In this document: positions 20,546 to 28,951 of the stretch, in pieces | How positions within the stretch are numbered: position 1 is the stretch's first letter | Layout of the letters: the number at the start of each line of letters is the position of its first letter | Made by a program: the position numbers and the translations under genes | The notes under the pieces: model-generated | What the model was told of the DNA's origin: nothing | Database searches by the model: none | The model's input: only the letters and a program-made list of their open reading frames with translations | Origin: Nitratireductor luteus | Lineage (GTDB): Bacteria; Pseudomonadota; Alphaproteobacteria; Rhizobiales; Rhizobiaceae | Length of the DNA stretch: 64,000 nucleotides | Reading direction: 5' to 3' | Assembly: GCF_026162365.1 (NCBI RefSeq) | Contig: NZ_JAOANW010000012.1 | Coordinates: 62,001 to 126,000, forward strand

Positions 20546-20986
20546 CTACCACACGCCGGTGTTTTCCATCGACGCCCACGGTTCCGTTTTCGGTTTCGGC
20601 TCGCCGCGCTGGAGGAGCTCGATGGAGATACCGTCCGGCGAGCGAACGAAAGCCATGTGGCCGTCCCGGGGCGGGCGGTTGATGGTCACGCCGCCGTCCA
20701 TCAGGCGTTGGCAGGTCGCGTAAATGTCGTCCACCTCATAGGCGAGATGGCCGAAATTGCGTCCGCCCTGATATTCTTCCGGGTCCCAATTGTAGGTCAG
20801 TTCCACAAGCGGAGCGCGGGTGGCCTCTGCTGCCTTTTCGTCCTCTGGCGCGGCGAGGAAGATCAGCGTGAACCTTCCCTTTTCATTCTCGATGCGCCGC
20901 TTTTCCACCAGGCCGAGCTTGTTGCAGTAGAAATCCAGTGAATCGTCGACGTCTTTGACGCGCACCATCGTGTGCAGATAACGCAT
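20546..20986 (-). CDS. gloA: Lactoylglutathione lyase (glyoxalase I)
   Basis: A 146-residue metalloenzyme that isomerises the methylglyoxal-glutathione hemithioacetal to S-lactoylglutathione. The metal ligands of the betaalphabeta fold can be placed at His in MRYLHTM, Glu in LVELTYNW, His in GHLAYEVDD and Glu in GISIELLQ. The ATG at 20986 follows AGGAAG by a good spacing; 23 upstream in-frame residues are probably not translated. The C-terminal extension after RGEPKPK is short and harmless. Confidence 0.94.
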   Translation of the reverse strand: MRYLHTMVRVKDVDDSLDFYCNKLGLVEKRRIENEKGRFTLIFLAAPEDEKAAEATRAPLVELTYNWDPEEYQGGRNFGHLAYEVDDIYATCQRLMDGGVTINRPPRDGHMAFVRSPDGISIELLQRGEPKPKTEPWASMENTGVW

Positions 20987-21135
20987 GATCGTCTTCCTGT
21001 TTCTTCGTGGGCTCGCGCGAACATAAAGCCGGTATCCGCTTCGCGCCAATGGCAAATCGTGACTTTGGGATAAACCAGCCTTTATGCGCGGCGCCGGAAG
21101 TATTTCCGTGCGCTGTTGAAAATGCCCGCGAAGGT

Positions 21136-21166
21136 CTTGCTAAGCCACAAGAAAGCAATGCTATCC
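21136..21166 (+). promoter_or_regulatory. Candidate promoter of the cold-shock gene
   Basis: TTGCTA (21137-21142) and CTATCC (21161-21166), separated by 18 bases, resemble the rhizobial CTTGAC-CTATAT pattern. It lies about 45 bases before the start codon. Confidence 0.3.
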
Positions 21167-21211
21167 TGCCACTATAGAATCAGTCCAACGGGCTTGAGGG
21201 AAGGCAATCGT

Positions 21212-21808
21212 ATGGAGGACAACTCCTCAACGACACGAGGGCTTGCAGGAAGCGAAAAGGCCCGGGGGGCGGGCAACGACAATGAAACGCCGGAAGTGAC
21301 GGAAATCTCCGGCTCGATCAAATGGTTCGACGTAGCCAAGGGATTCGGCTTCGTCTTGCCCGACAGCCCCGGCGCCGGCGATGTGCTCCTGCATGTTTCC
21401 TGTCTCAGGCGGGACGGCTTCCAGACTGCCTTGTCGGGCGCGCGGGTGGTATGTCTTGCCCGCCAGGGCGAAAAAGGGCTGCAGGCGTTCAAGGTCGTCT
21501 CGATGGACACCTCCACGGCCGTACATCCGGCCGAAGACCAGAGCCAGCGTACCCACGTCGCCGTGACGCCGGAAAGCGGCCTCGAAAGGGCGCTGGTCAA
21601 ATGGTTCAACCGGACCAAGGGTTTCGGCTTTCTCACACGGGGTGAGGGCACGGAGGACATCTTCGTCCATATGGAGACGTTGAGGAGGTTCGGCGTGACG
21701 GAGCTTCGTCCCGGCCAAGTGGTGCTGGTGCGTTTCGGGCGAGGCGAAAAAGGCCTTATGGCGGCCGAAATTCACCCGGATATGGGGACACCGCCCGTCT
21801 CGCATTGA
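21212..21808 (+). CDS. Tandem cold-shock-domain protein
   Basis: A 198-residue nucleic-acid-binding protein with two CspA-type domains, residues about 34-100 and 127-192. Each has the RNP1-like motif (KGFGFV, KGFGFL) and the RNP2-like region (VLLHVS, DIFVHM). Two-domain versions are usual in alphaproteobacteria and act as RNA chaperones in stationary phase or stress. The ATG at 21212 follows GGGAAGG. The 30-residue N-terminus is disordered and polar. The DUF192 gene follows 60 bases later, as in many rhizobia. Confidence 0.92.
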   Translation: MEDNSSTTRGLAGSEKARGAGNDNETPEVTEISGSIKWFDVAKGFGFVLPDSPGAGDVLLHVSCLRRDGFQTALSGARVVCLARQGEKGLQAFKVVSMDTSTAVHPAEDQSQRTHVAVTPESGLERALVKWFNRTKGFGFLTRGEGTEDIFVHMETLRRFGVTELRPGQVVLVRFGRGEKGLMAAEIHPDMGTPPVSH

Positions 21809-21868
21809 TGCATCGCCGTCGAGGCGTTCGCGGCATTCGTCATCGTCGACCATCAGGGCACAGATCCC

Positions 21869-22339
21869 ATGCGCATTCCCGCCGCCTTCATCCTGTTTCT
21901 GTTTCTCGTCCTGCCGGTTCTCGGCGCCGAGCCGATGTTGCTGGCCCCGTCGAGCGATCCCCTGAGAATAGAGACGGACGGAGGCGAGGTTCTGTTCGAC
22001 ATCGAAGTGGCCGACGATGCGGACGAGCGCGCGCGGGGCCTCATGTTCCGGGAAGAGATGGAGGACGATCGCGGCATGCTTTTCGTCTTCGACGGCAGCC
22101 AGCGGCGTGGCTTCTGGATGCAGAACACGCCGATGCCGCTCGACCTGCTCTTTGTCGGCGAGGATGGCCGGATCAGAGCCATAGAGCAGGGCGTGCCGTT
22201 CTCGATCGCCAATATAGCGCCGCCGGTGCGCGCCCAGTTTGTGCTTGAACTGAAGGCGGGAACCGCGCAAAAAGCGGGCATCAAGATCGGCGACCGCCTG
22301 TATCATCCCCTCGTGGACGCGGTTGCCGGCGGCAAGTGA
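21869..22339 (+). CDS. DUF192 secreted protein
   Basis: A 156-residue protein with a Sec signal (residues 1-19, cleavage near VLGAEP) and a DUF192 domain. The hallmark features are RARGLMFRE, MLFVFD, FWMQNTPMPLDLLFV and the C-terminal AGIKIGDRL. The family is periplasmic and its biochemical role is not established. The gene ends in a GTGA overlap with the following hydrolase, so the two are translationally coupled. Confidence 0.9.
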   Translation: MRIPAAFILFLFLVLPVLGAEPMLLAPSSDPLRIETDGGEVLFDIEVADDADERARGLMFREEMEDDRGMLFVFDGSQRRGFWMQNTPMPLDLLFVGEDGRIRAIEQGVPFSIANIAPPVRAQFVLELKAGTAQKAGIKIGDRLYHPLVDAVAGGK

Positions 22340-23106
22340 GCGGCGGGTGCATGTGGTTTTTCAACCCTGACGGGTTCGAACTGGCCTTTATCGACGAGGG
22401 GGAGGGCGATCCCATTCTTCTCATCCATGGTTTCGCATCGACGCATTTCGTCAACTGGGTCTCTCCAGGCTGGGTGAAGACGCTGCGCGATGCCGGCTAC
22501 CGCGTCGTCGCGCTCGACAATCGCGGCCATGGCCGTTCGACGAAATCCCACGAGCCCGCCGACTATGTGCCGGCAAAGATGGCGTCGGATGCAGCCGCCT
22601 TGCTCGATCATCTGGAAATCGGCCGCGCGCATGTCATGGGCTATTCCATGGGCGCGCGCATCGCGGCCTTCCTGGCACGCGCGAAACCGGAACGCGTCGG
22701 CGGTCTGGTCTTCGGCGGGCTAGGGGCAGGCATGGTCGAAGGCGTGGGCGCCTGGGATGCGATTGCGGACGCGCTTTTGGCCGAAGATCCTGCGGCGATC
22801 GAGGGCGAGCGCCCCCGCATGTTCCGCGCTTTCGCGGATCAGACCAAGAGCGACCGCAAGGCACTGGCGGCATGCATCTCGACCTCGCGCGAGCTTTTGA
22901 GCCCGACGCAGATCGCGGAGATCGACCGGCCGGTGCTGGTGGCGGTCGGGACGGCGGACGACATTGCCGGCGATCCGGAGGTGCTGGCGGACATGCTGCC
23001 GCGCGGAGAGGCTTTTGCCATTTCAGGCCGCGATCATATGCTATCCGTCGGAGACCGGCGCTTCAAGGAACGAGTGCTGGCCTTCCTGCAGGAGAACCCG
23101 TTGTGA
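22336..23106 (+). CDS. Alpha/beta hydrolase 1
   Basis: A hydrolase of 256 residues from the GTG at 22336, which overlaps the DUF192 stop, or 251 from the ATG at 22351, which has GGCGGG upstream. The nucleophile serine lies in GYSMGAR, the oxyanion region in LIHGF, and a late His-containing segment SGRDHML completes the triad. LDNRGHGRS is typical of the BioH/haloperoxidase-like group. The substrate is not predictable. Its stop overlaps the start of a second hydrolase. Confidence 0.85.
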   Translation: MSGGCMWFFNPDGFELAFIDEGEGDPILLIHGFASTHFVNWVSPGWVKTLRDAGYRVVALDNRGHGRSTKSHEPADYVPAKMASDAAALLDHLEIGRAHVMGYSMGARIAAFLARAKPERVGGLVFGGLGAGMVEGVGAWDAIADALLAEDPAAIEGERPRMFRAFADQTKSDRKALAACISTSRELLSPTQIAEIDRPVLVAVGTADDIAGDPEVLADMLPRGEAFAISGRDHMLSVGDRRFKERVLAFLQENPL

Positions 23107-23972
23107 CCGGGCCGCAGACCTTTGCCCTTGAAGGTGCCGAAGGCAATCGCCTCGAGGCTACCCTTTGGGACGGTCGTGGCCATCCGGTCATCTTTCTCCA
23201 CGGCGGCGGCCAGACACGCCGTGCCTGGGACGCCACGGCCAGGCGGGTGGCCGAGCACGGCATGCGGGCGATCGCGGTGGATCAGCGCGGGCACGGCGAG
23301 AGCGCGTGGGTGAAGAGCGGCAACTACACCTTCGCTCATTTCGCCGAAGACATGGCCGCCATCGCGCGGCAGGTGCACGAGAGATTTCAGGCGCGCCCCT
23401 CAGCGGTCGGCGCATCGCTTGGCGGGCTTGCTTCGCTCGCTGCCCAGACGCGGGATCCCGGTCTTCTGGAATCGCTCGTGCTTGTCGACATCACGCCGCG
23501 CATGGATCCGGAAGGCGTTGCCCGCATCCAGGGATTCATGGGTGCGCGCATGGAAGAGGGATTCGCAACGCTGGAGGAAGCCGCCGAGGCCATCGCCGGC
23601 TATCTTCCACACCGGCGAAAGCCGCGTTCTCTGGACGGGCTGCGCAAGAACCTGCGGCTCGGAGGCGATGGACGCTACCGCTGGCACTGGGATCCGGCCT
23701 TCATCAAGGGGCCGCGCAACGTCAACGAGGGCGCGGATGCGCTGATGCGCGACCTGATCGACGCGCTGCCGGACCTGCGCCTTCCCGTGCTTCTGGTGCG
23801 CGGCGTCCAATCCGAACTCGTCCATGAGGACTATGCCCGCGAGTTCGTCGAGCGGACGCCGTCGGCCAGCTATGTGGACGTCCGCGGGGCAGGGCACATG
23901 GTGGCCGGAGACCGGAACGACGTTTTTTCCCGCGCTGTGTTGGATTTCCTGACCGATCGGGAGGCGGCCTGA
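23103..23972 (+). CDS. Alpha/beta hydrolase 2
   Basis: A 289-residue hydrolase starting at a GTG that overlaps the previous stop (GTGA). The nucleophile is in GASLGGL, the oxyanion motif is LHGGGQTRRAW, and the catalytic histidine lies in GAGHMVAG. DQRGHGES matches the same broad family as its neighbour, so the pair may descend from an old tandem duplication, although identity is low. A longer open frame reaching into the upstream gene is overlap. Function unknown, probably an esterase or epoxide-hydrolase-type enzyme. Confidence 0.86.
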   Translation: MTGPQTFALEGAEGNRLEATLWDGRGHPVIFLHGGGQTRRAWDATARRVAEHGMRAIAVDQRGHGESAWVKSGNYTFAHFAEDMAAIARQVHERFQARPSAVGASLGGLASLAAQTRDPGLLESLVLVDITPRMDPEGVARIQGFMGARMEEGFATLEEAAEAIAGYLPHRRKPRSLDGLRKNLRLGGDGRYRWHWDPAFIKGPRNVNEGADALMRDLIDALPDLRLPVLLVRGVQSELVHEDYAREFVERTPSASYVDVRGAGHMVAGDRNDVFSRAVLDFLTDREAA

Positions 23973-24041
23973 TCTTTCCGTCGTCTTGAACAGAGGGCGG
24001 ACGGCATTTCGCGCATGGATCAAATCCGTTTGAAGATTGTT

Positions 24042-24054
24042 CAGCAAATTGCTG
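24042..24054. promoter_or_regulatory. Short perfect palindrome before cysE
   Basis: CAGCAA-A-TTGCTG is a perfect 13-base inverted repeat 67 bases upstream of the cysE start in a locally AT-rich stretch. It could be an operator; no regulator is implied by the sequence. Confidence 0.25.
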
Positions 24055-24120
24055 TTCATTCTTTCCGCGTAGTCGCGTATTCTTGAAAATGCCGAAAGCG
24101 TACGGATCCAGGAGAACATC

Positions 24121-24939
24121 ATGCCGGCCAGACATGCAACGAGCAGGAGCGCACCGCAGCCGGTGGATCCGATCTGGTCCGAGGTTCGGCGCGAAGCCAA
24201 GGAAGCCGTCACCAGCGACCCGCTGCTTGGCGCGTTCCTGTACTCGTCTATCCTCAATCACGGAACACTGGAGGACGCCGTCATCCACCGGGTTTCCGAG
24301 CGGCTTGACCATCCTGATATCGGTGCCGAGCTGATACGCCAAACCTTCGAGACGATGTGGGGCGAGGAGCCGGACTGGAGCACCAGTGTTCGGGTGGACA
24401 TCCAGGCCTATTTCGACCGCGACCCGGCCTGCGATCGCTATCTGATGCCGATCCTCTATTTCAAGGGGTTTCACGCCATCCAGACGCATCGTCTGGCCCA
24501 TTGGCTCTGGAAGCGGGACCGCAAGGATTTCGCGCTTTACCTGCAAAGCCGTTCGTCGGCCGTTTTCCAGACGGATATCAACCCGGCCGCGCGTATGGGC
24601 AAGGGTATCTTCATCGATCATGCGACCGGTCTTGTGGTTGGGCAGACCGCGGTAGTCGAAGACAATGTGTCGATGCTGCACGGCGTCACGCTCGGCGGCA
24701 CCGGCAAGGAGACGGGCGACCGGCATCCCAAGATACGCCACGGTGTGCTGATCGGCGCCGGGGCCAAGATTCTCGGCAACATAGAGGTCGGCCACTGCAC
24801 CAAGGTGGCCGCCGGGTCGGTGCTCCTGACCTCCGTGCCGCCCAACAAGACGGTGGCCGGCGTTCCCGCCCGCATCGTCGGGGAGGCGGGATGCTCGGAG
24901 CCGTCGCGGGCCATGGACCAACTGCTCCAGGGGGAATAG
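24121..24939 (+). CDS. cysE: Serine O-acetyltransferase
   Basis: A 272-residue enzyme that makes O-acetylserine, the first committed step of cysteine synthesis. The N-terminal helical domain (residues 1-150) is followed by a left-handed beta-helix with hexapeptide repeats; the catalytic histidines fall in IDHATG and LHGVTLGGTGK. The length equals other rhizobial CysE proteins. The ATG follows AGGAG by six bases. The C-terminal tail that normally binds CysK ends here in LLQGE, without the usual terminal isoleucine, so complex formation is not assured. Confidence 0.95.
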   Translation: MPARHATSRSAPQPVDPIWSEVRREAKEAVTSDPLLGAFLYSSILNHGTLEDAVIHRVSERLDHPDIGAELIRQTFETMWGEEPDWSTSVRVDIQAYFDRDPACDRYLMPILYFKGFHAIQTHRLAHWLWKRDRKDFALYLQSRSSAVFQTDINPAARMGKGIFIDHATGLVVGQTAVVEDNVSMLHGVTLGGTGKETGDRHPKIRHGVLIGAGAKILGNIEVGHCTKVAAGSVLLTSVPPNKTVAGVPARIVGEAGCSEPSRAMDQLLQGE

Positions 24940-25064
24940 GTCGGCTTCGCGGCCTGCGCCAATGGAGGCATCCAGGCTGCTAGAGGGTTTACAGGTGCGC
25001 CATGGCCGTGCCAGAAGCGCATCTCACGGCCTTGCCGAAACGGAACAGCCCCCGGAGAAGTTTG

Positions 25065-25274
25065 TTGAAGCCCGAAGAGATCAGAAAGCTCGACGCCTAT
25101 TTCAAGCGCACGTTCAACAACCCGTCGCTGATGGTGAAGGCGCGCCCGCGCAAGGACGATTCGTGCGAGCTTTATCTGGGCGACGAGTTCCTCGGAATCA
25201 TCTTCAAGGATGAAGAGGAAGGCGAGCTTTCCTACAATTTCTCGATGGCAATTCTCGATATCGACCTAGAGTAG
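25065..25274 (+). CDS. DUF3126 family small protein
   Basis: A 69-residue cytoplasmic protein. The TTG at 25065 is preferred because GGAGAAG ends four bases upstream and the product starts LKPEEIRKLDAYFKRTF, which is how family members begin after their initiator. An ATG at 25002 would add 21 atypical residues. The conserved segment LGDEFLGIIFKDEEEGELSYNF and the terminal AILDIDL are present. The family is nearly confined to alphaproteobacteria and has no known role. Confidence 0.85.
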   Translation: MKPEEIRKLDAYFKRTFNNPSLMVKARPRKDDSCELYLGDEFLGIIFKDEEEGELSYNFSMAILDIDLE

Positions 25275-25281
25275 ATTTCGT

Positions 25282-26058
25282 CTATCCGTCGGTCCGCAGG
25301 AGCGTGCGCGCTTTGCGGATGATAGCCGGGTCCAGGGTGCGCCATTCGGGCAGAAGTTCCAGCGGAAATCTGTAGGTGAGCGACAGGTCATCGCCTATGT
25401 GAACGTCGCGCTCGCAGGCCGCAAGCGACTGGCGGGCCATCTCGCCTTCCAGGCACCGGGTGACGAACGGGCCCGTACCTTGCCCATAGCCGACCGCCAA
25501 TTGTTCGTTCACATAGCCTGACTTTTCCGAAAAGCGGTAGAGCAGAAGACCCGCCGGCCCGTCGGCCGCCTCGCGTTCGATCACGTGGCTGTAGATTGGC
25601 TCCAGCCTGGCGCTCATGTCGCGGGAAAGAACCTTCGGCTCGAAGGACAGGAACAGGATCCTTTTCGCTCCGCCCGCATGGTTGAAATCGTCGCGCGCCT
25701 CTCGCGAATAGCCTTCCAGTTCCGGCCAACGAAGATAAAGATCAAGCCGCTGCTGGATGCCGTCGCGCCTTGCTTGGCCGAAGCGGATCAGATTCTCCGG
25801 AACCCGCAGGACATCGTTGCCGATGACGATCTCGCGCTCGATCGTCGAATCGGTATGGCCGCCGGCCGAGATCATCCCGCCAAACCAGATGGCTGCAAGC
25901 TTGATGCAAAGCGCCACAAACGCCAACGCGGCAAAGCCGTAGAAGGCGCGTCCCAGAAGCGGAATACGCCGCGCACCTGTCTCGACATTGCCTTCCGATA
26001 TGGCGACGGTGTTCAATAGTGCCTCCCGCTTGCCCGACCCCGCTTGCAGCATGGCCAT
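25282..26058 (-). CDS. Single-pass membrane protein, conserved in Rhizobiales, unknown function
   Basis: A 258-residue protein with one membrane helix (about residues 36-60, AFYGFAALAFVALCIKLAAI) and a 195-residue extracytoplasmic part containing RILFLSFEPKVLSRDM and a late pair of cysteines (TRCLEGE, AACERD). Nothing in it matches a catalytic motif that I know. It ends seven bases after the DUF3126 stop on the other strand and is divergent from the gamma carbonic anhydrase gene, sharing a very short upstream region with it. Confidence 0.7.
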   Translation of the reverse strand: MAMLQAGSGKREALLNTVAISEGNVETGARRIPLLGRAFYGFAALAFVALCIKLAAIWFGGMISAGGHTDSTIEREIVIGNDVLRVPENLIRFGQARRDGIQQRLDLYLRWPELEGYSREARDDFNHAGGAKRILFLSFEPKVLSRDMSARLEPIYSHVIEREAADGPAGLLLYRFSEKSGYVNEQLAVGYGQGTGPFVTRCLEGEMARQSLAACERDVHIGDDLSLTYRFPLELLPEWRTLDPAIIRKARTLLRTDG

Positions 26059-26136
26059 TTATGGTAAATGGCAGGTAAAGGACCGGTCGGTGCGAGACAC
26101 TGCCGACACGGGCGCTTCAACGCATGGGAGACATCG

Positions 26137-26658
26137 ATGCCGATCTATCAGCTTGACGACAGAAGCCCGGACCTGCCCGACACGGCGTGGGTGGCTCCTG
26201 ATGCCACAGTGATCGGCGATGTGAGGATTGGGCGGCATGTCGGCATATGGTTCGGCAGCGTGCTGCGCGGCGACAACGAGCCCATCATCATCGGCGCTGG
26301 AACCAATGTGCAGGAGCATACGGTGATGCACACCGACATGGGCTTTCCACTGACCATCGGCGAGGGCTGCACCATCGGGCACCGCGCCATGCTGCACGGC
26401 TGCATCCTGGGCGACAATGTGCTGATCGGCATGGGGGCGATCGTGCTCAACGGCGCGCGCATCGCCTCCAATTGCCTGGTGGGAGCCGGCGCGCTGGTGA
26501 CGGAAGGCAAGAGCTTTCCCGAGCGATCCCTTATCGTTGGCTCTCCCGCAAAGGCGGTTCGCGAACTGGACGATGCGGCGATTGAGGCGCTCCGGGGATC
26601 GGCCTTGCACTATATCGAAAACGCCAGACGTTTCCGGGTCGGGTTGCGGCAGCTCTAA
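26137..26658 (+). CDS. Gamma-class carbonic anhydrase-like protein
   Basis: A 173-residue left-handed beta-helix protein. Metal-binding histidines are placed at EHTVMH and IGHRAMLHG, and the conserved acid-base region RGDNEPI and the terminal GSPAK are visible. Such YrdA/PaaY-like proteins are trimeric; some are active carbonic anhydrases and others are not. The ATG at 26137 follows GGGAG by seven bases; 23 in-frame residues before it are rejected. A strong hairpin follows the gene. Confidence 0.9.
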   Translation: MPIYQLDDRSPDLPDTAWVAPDATVIGDVRIGRHVGIWFGSVLRGDNEPIIIGAGTNVQEHTVMHTDMGFPLTIGEGCTIGHRAMLHGCILGDNVLIGMGAIVLNGARIASNCLVGAGALVTEGKSFPERSLIVGSPAKAVRELDDAAIEALRGSALHYIENARRFRVGLRQL

Positions 26659-26676
26659 TGCAGTGCATTGAAGGGT

Positions 26677-26705
26677 GGAGCCGGCCCGGGGACAGGGCCG
26701 GCTCC
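26677..26705. terminator. Strong GC-rich hairpin between convergent genes
   Basis: GGAGCCGGCCC (26677-26687) and GGGCCGGCTCC (26695-26705) form a perfect eleven-base stem with a seven-base loop. It lies between the convergent carbonic anhydrase and transglutaminase-like genes. No T-run follows on either strand, so termination efficiency is uncertain. Confidence 0.6.
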
Positions 26706-26760
26706 GTAACCCGGTCGTTGGGGACGGGGAGGTGGGGACTCGACCGGGTATTCGAAATCC

Positions 26761-27372
26761 TCAGCGGTTGGACGAGACCGCACCCACGGCAACCGAACGG
26801 CCATCGTTGACGGACACCCACTTGCCCGAATTGCTGGCCGACTGGCGCTTCAGGAACTCATATTGCGTTTGCGACCAGGCAAGGACGCGGGGCTCGATAT
26901 TGTCGAGGACATAATCGCCCATGCTGGTGTTGATCGTCAGAACCGCATGGCCGTCGCCATTGGGCTGGCGCACGACGGTGATGAGCAGGTTGCCCGCTGG
27001 CACACCAGCCTCCCTCAGAAGCCGGCGCTTTTCGAGAACATAGTCCTCGCAATCGCCGAAGGCGTCCGGATAGGACCAGAATTCCTCGACGCCCCACAGC
27101 TCCATGTCGGTGCGCGGGATCACCGTCAGGTTAACCCTGTTGTTGATGTCGATGATCTGATCCCACAGATCCCGCGTCAGTTCGACCGGCGCGGTGCGTT
27201 GCGTCACTTGGCGGCACTCGTCCGGGCTCCTCGCGCAGAGTTCGTAGTGGCCCACCGGCTGACTGGTGACGCTGCCCGTCGTCATGAAATCCGAGGCGGC
27301 CTCCGAAGCCCCCATCAGGCCGAGTATCATGGCCGCGGCCGCCAAAAGCGGAAGCTGTTTCCTGAAAAGCAT
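26761..27372 (-). CDS. Bacterial transglutaminase-like cysteine peptidase (BTLCP)
   Basis: A 203-residue secreted protein, with signal peptide residues 1-26 ending ASEAAS. The catalytic triad of the BTLCP family is intact: Cys in GDCEDYVLEK, His in GDGHAVLTI and Asp in YVLDNIEPRV. In other bacteria the related LapG cleaves an adhesin in response to c-di-GMP, but no LapD or adhesin gene is nearby, so the substrate is unknown. The ATG at 27372 follows GGGGAGA; an upstream in-frame start at 27405 lacks support. An AT-rich promoter-like region lies just upstream. Confidence 0.87.
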   Translation of the reverse strand: MLFRKQLPLLAAAAMILGLMGASEAASDFMTTGSVTSQPVGHYELCARSPDECRQVTQRTAPVELTRDLWDQIIDINNRVNLTVIPRTDMELWGVEEFWSYPDAFGDCEDYVLEKRRLLREAGVPAGNLLITVVRQPNGDGHAVLTINTSMGDYVLDNIEPRVLAWSQTQYEFLKRQSASNSGKWVSVNDGRSVAVGAVSSNR

Positions 27373-27594
27373 TTTGTGTCTCCCCGTTTGAGGAGACAAT
27401 GCCACGGCCCGATTTATTCAGCGCAAAAACACGCAGTAAAACTAAGTACAAGTTTTTGGAAAACAAGTATAAAATCGTCTCTATCGGCTAAGCCATTTGG
27501 TAACCATGCAGGCAATTCCAGCTCGGGACTACGGCGATCCGGAGCGGCGAAAACTACCTTGCGACCCACCTGCTCATGGAACTCCTTCGATGTC

Positions 27595-28101
27595 TTAGAG
27601 GCGCGTTTCCGTCGTGAAGCGGGCGACCTTCTCCTCGCCGCACAGTACGAGACATGAAAATGCATAATGCGAAAGCCCTTTGGAGGCGGAAGTGCAGGTG
27701 GCCCGGAAGAGGAGCGGGGAGGCTGCCGAGACCAGCTTGTTTGAAGCGATACTGGCTGAGATGATCGTGTATTCGGCCTCGTTGCCGGCAAAGTGATGCA
27801 GAAGCCGCTCCATCACGCGCACGGCGTTGTAGCCTATGATCGCTACCGGCCATGATGGGTATTCCGGGAAATGTCCGGCGCAACATTCCGGGCGCAGAGT
27901 GCCGCGCACGGTCAGCGTCCGATCATTCGGCTCATCGAAAGCCAGCGGGAGCAAGCTGGCATAGGGGTGACCCCACGTGCTCGTCCGTCTCCAGTCGATG
28001 AGTGTGGAATAGCCGCTCGAAGACAGCTTGCGACAAGGCCAGATAGCGAACCCGCAGATGGACGAAAGGGCATCGTCGGACAGTACCGCCTGTGCCAGCA
28101 A
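27595..28101 (-). CDS. Orphan hotdog-fold-like reading frame, possibly 5'-truncated
   Basis: A frame of 168 residues from a TTG at 28101. The segment GHFPEYPSWPVAIIGYNAVRVMERLL resembles the active-site helix region of FabZ/hotdog acyl-thioester proteins, but the usual PGV motif is replaced by PSWPV, so activity is doubtful. In-frame, protein-like sequence continues upstream (LADTASARAAAEALEHDRRG) to a stop near 28163 without any ATG. Either the gene uses TTG or its 5' end has been lost. Local G+C is lower than in neighbours. No product name can be assigned. Confidence 0.4.
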   Translation of the reverse strand: MLAQAVLSDDALSSICGFAIWPCRKLSSSGYSTLIDWRRTSTWGHPYASLLPLAFDEPNDRTLTVRGTLRPECCAGHFPEYPSWPVAIIGYNAVRVMERLLHHFAGNEAEYTIISASIASNKLVSAASPLLFRATCTSASKGLSHYAFSCLVLCGEEKVARFTTETRL

Positions 28102-28224
28102 ACCACGCCGGTCGTGTTCGAGCGCCTCCGCTGCGGCCCGGGCGGATGCCGTATCTGCGAGCGCATCAAATCAGCCCGTGACGCAGTCTACAGGCGGCAT
28201 GTGTCGCGGCTGTGAAAGGCGTTT

Positions 28225-28839
28225 CTACCCGGAGAACTCGACGTCGAGGGTAGTCTGTTCCTGAACCACGGCGAATTCGATTGCCACGCCGTCGTCGAAA
28301 TGACGCACGATCTGCCCGCGTATGGTACCGAGAAAGGCCTGCGTGCCGATGGCTGGCTTGTACTCCATCTCGACGGCCGCGCCCGACTGCGAGAGGTCGA
28401 CAATGCGGCAGGGGTGGTCCTGACCGTCCGCCAGGCGGATATGGGTGAGCGGATTGCGTGGCGTTATGCGCTCGTGGCGCCGGTCTTCGGGCAGGTCCAG
28501 CTCATGCCGGTTGGCGAGCCATGTCAGCTGCGCCGCTAGCTTGTCGCGTTTGCGCTCGGAGGCGACGATCGTCATGGCGAATCCATCGTCCAGCCTACGC
28601 GTGATGATGCCTTCGATGCGGCCGATATGATCGAGATAGGCGATGACACGCTCGCCCGGACGACCGGCCATCTCGGCTTGCAGAGCGACGTTGCCTGGCG
28701 ACATGTCGACCACCCGGCAGGAATATTCAGAGCGATCCTGAAGCATGTAGCGGCCGAAGATCGAGATTGCGACACGCTGGAACCCGCGCCGCTCCGAATG
28801 CGCTGGCGTGGATTTCGCTGCGGTTGTTGCAAATGCCAT
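28225..28839 (-). CDS. Double PilZ-domain protein
   Basis: A 204-residue cytoplasmic protein with two PilZ-type domains. The first has RRGFQR and DMSPGN, the second RRHERI and DLSQSGAAVEME. These correspond to the RxxxR and D/NxSxxG c-di-GMP motifs; the second copy is the better match. It is likely a c-di-GMP effector for motility or surface polysaccharide. ATG 28839 is preferred over GTG 28848 because AAGGTGG lies just upstream. The PAS-domain gene on the same strand lies about 110 bases upstream. Confidence 0.8.
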   Translation of the reverse strand: MAFATTAAKSTPAHSERRGFQRVAISIFGRYMLQDRSEYSCRVVDMSPGNVALQAEMAGRPGERVIAYLDHIGRIEGIITRRLDDGFAMTIVASERKRDKLAAQLTWLANRHELDLPEDRRHERITPRNPLTHIRLADGQDHPCRIVDLSQSGAAVEMEYKPAIGTQAFLGTIRGQIVRHFDDGVAIEFAVVQEQTTLDVEFSG

Positions 28840-28951
28840 CTGGACCACCTTCGCGGCGCGGCATCGAAACTAGGTGTGCCGGCATATTAGTCGCAAATGT
28901 ATCGCTTAATCGTTAACAACGGGTAATTCGCGATGCGTGCGATGCCTCATT

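Noticed and set aside
26863-27657. 264-codon plus-strand frame over the transglutaminase-like gene
   Set aside because: Antisense to an intact BTLCP catalytic triad and without family motifs.
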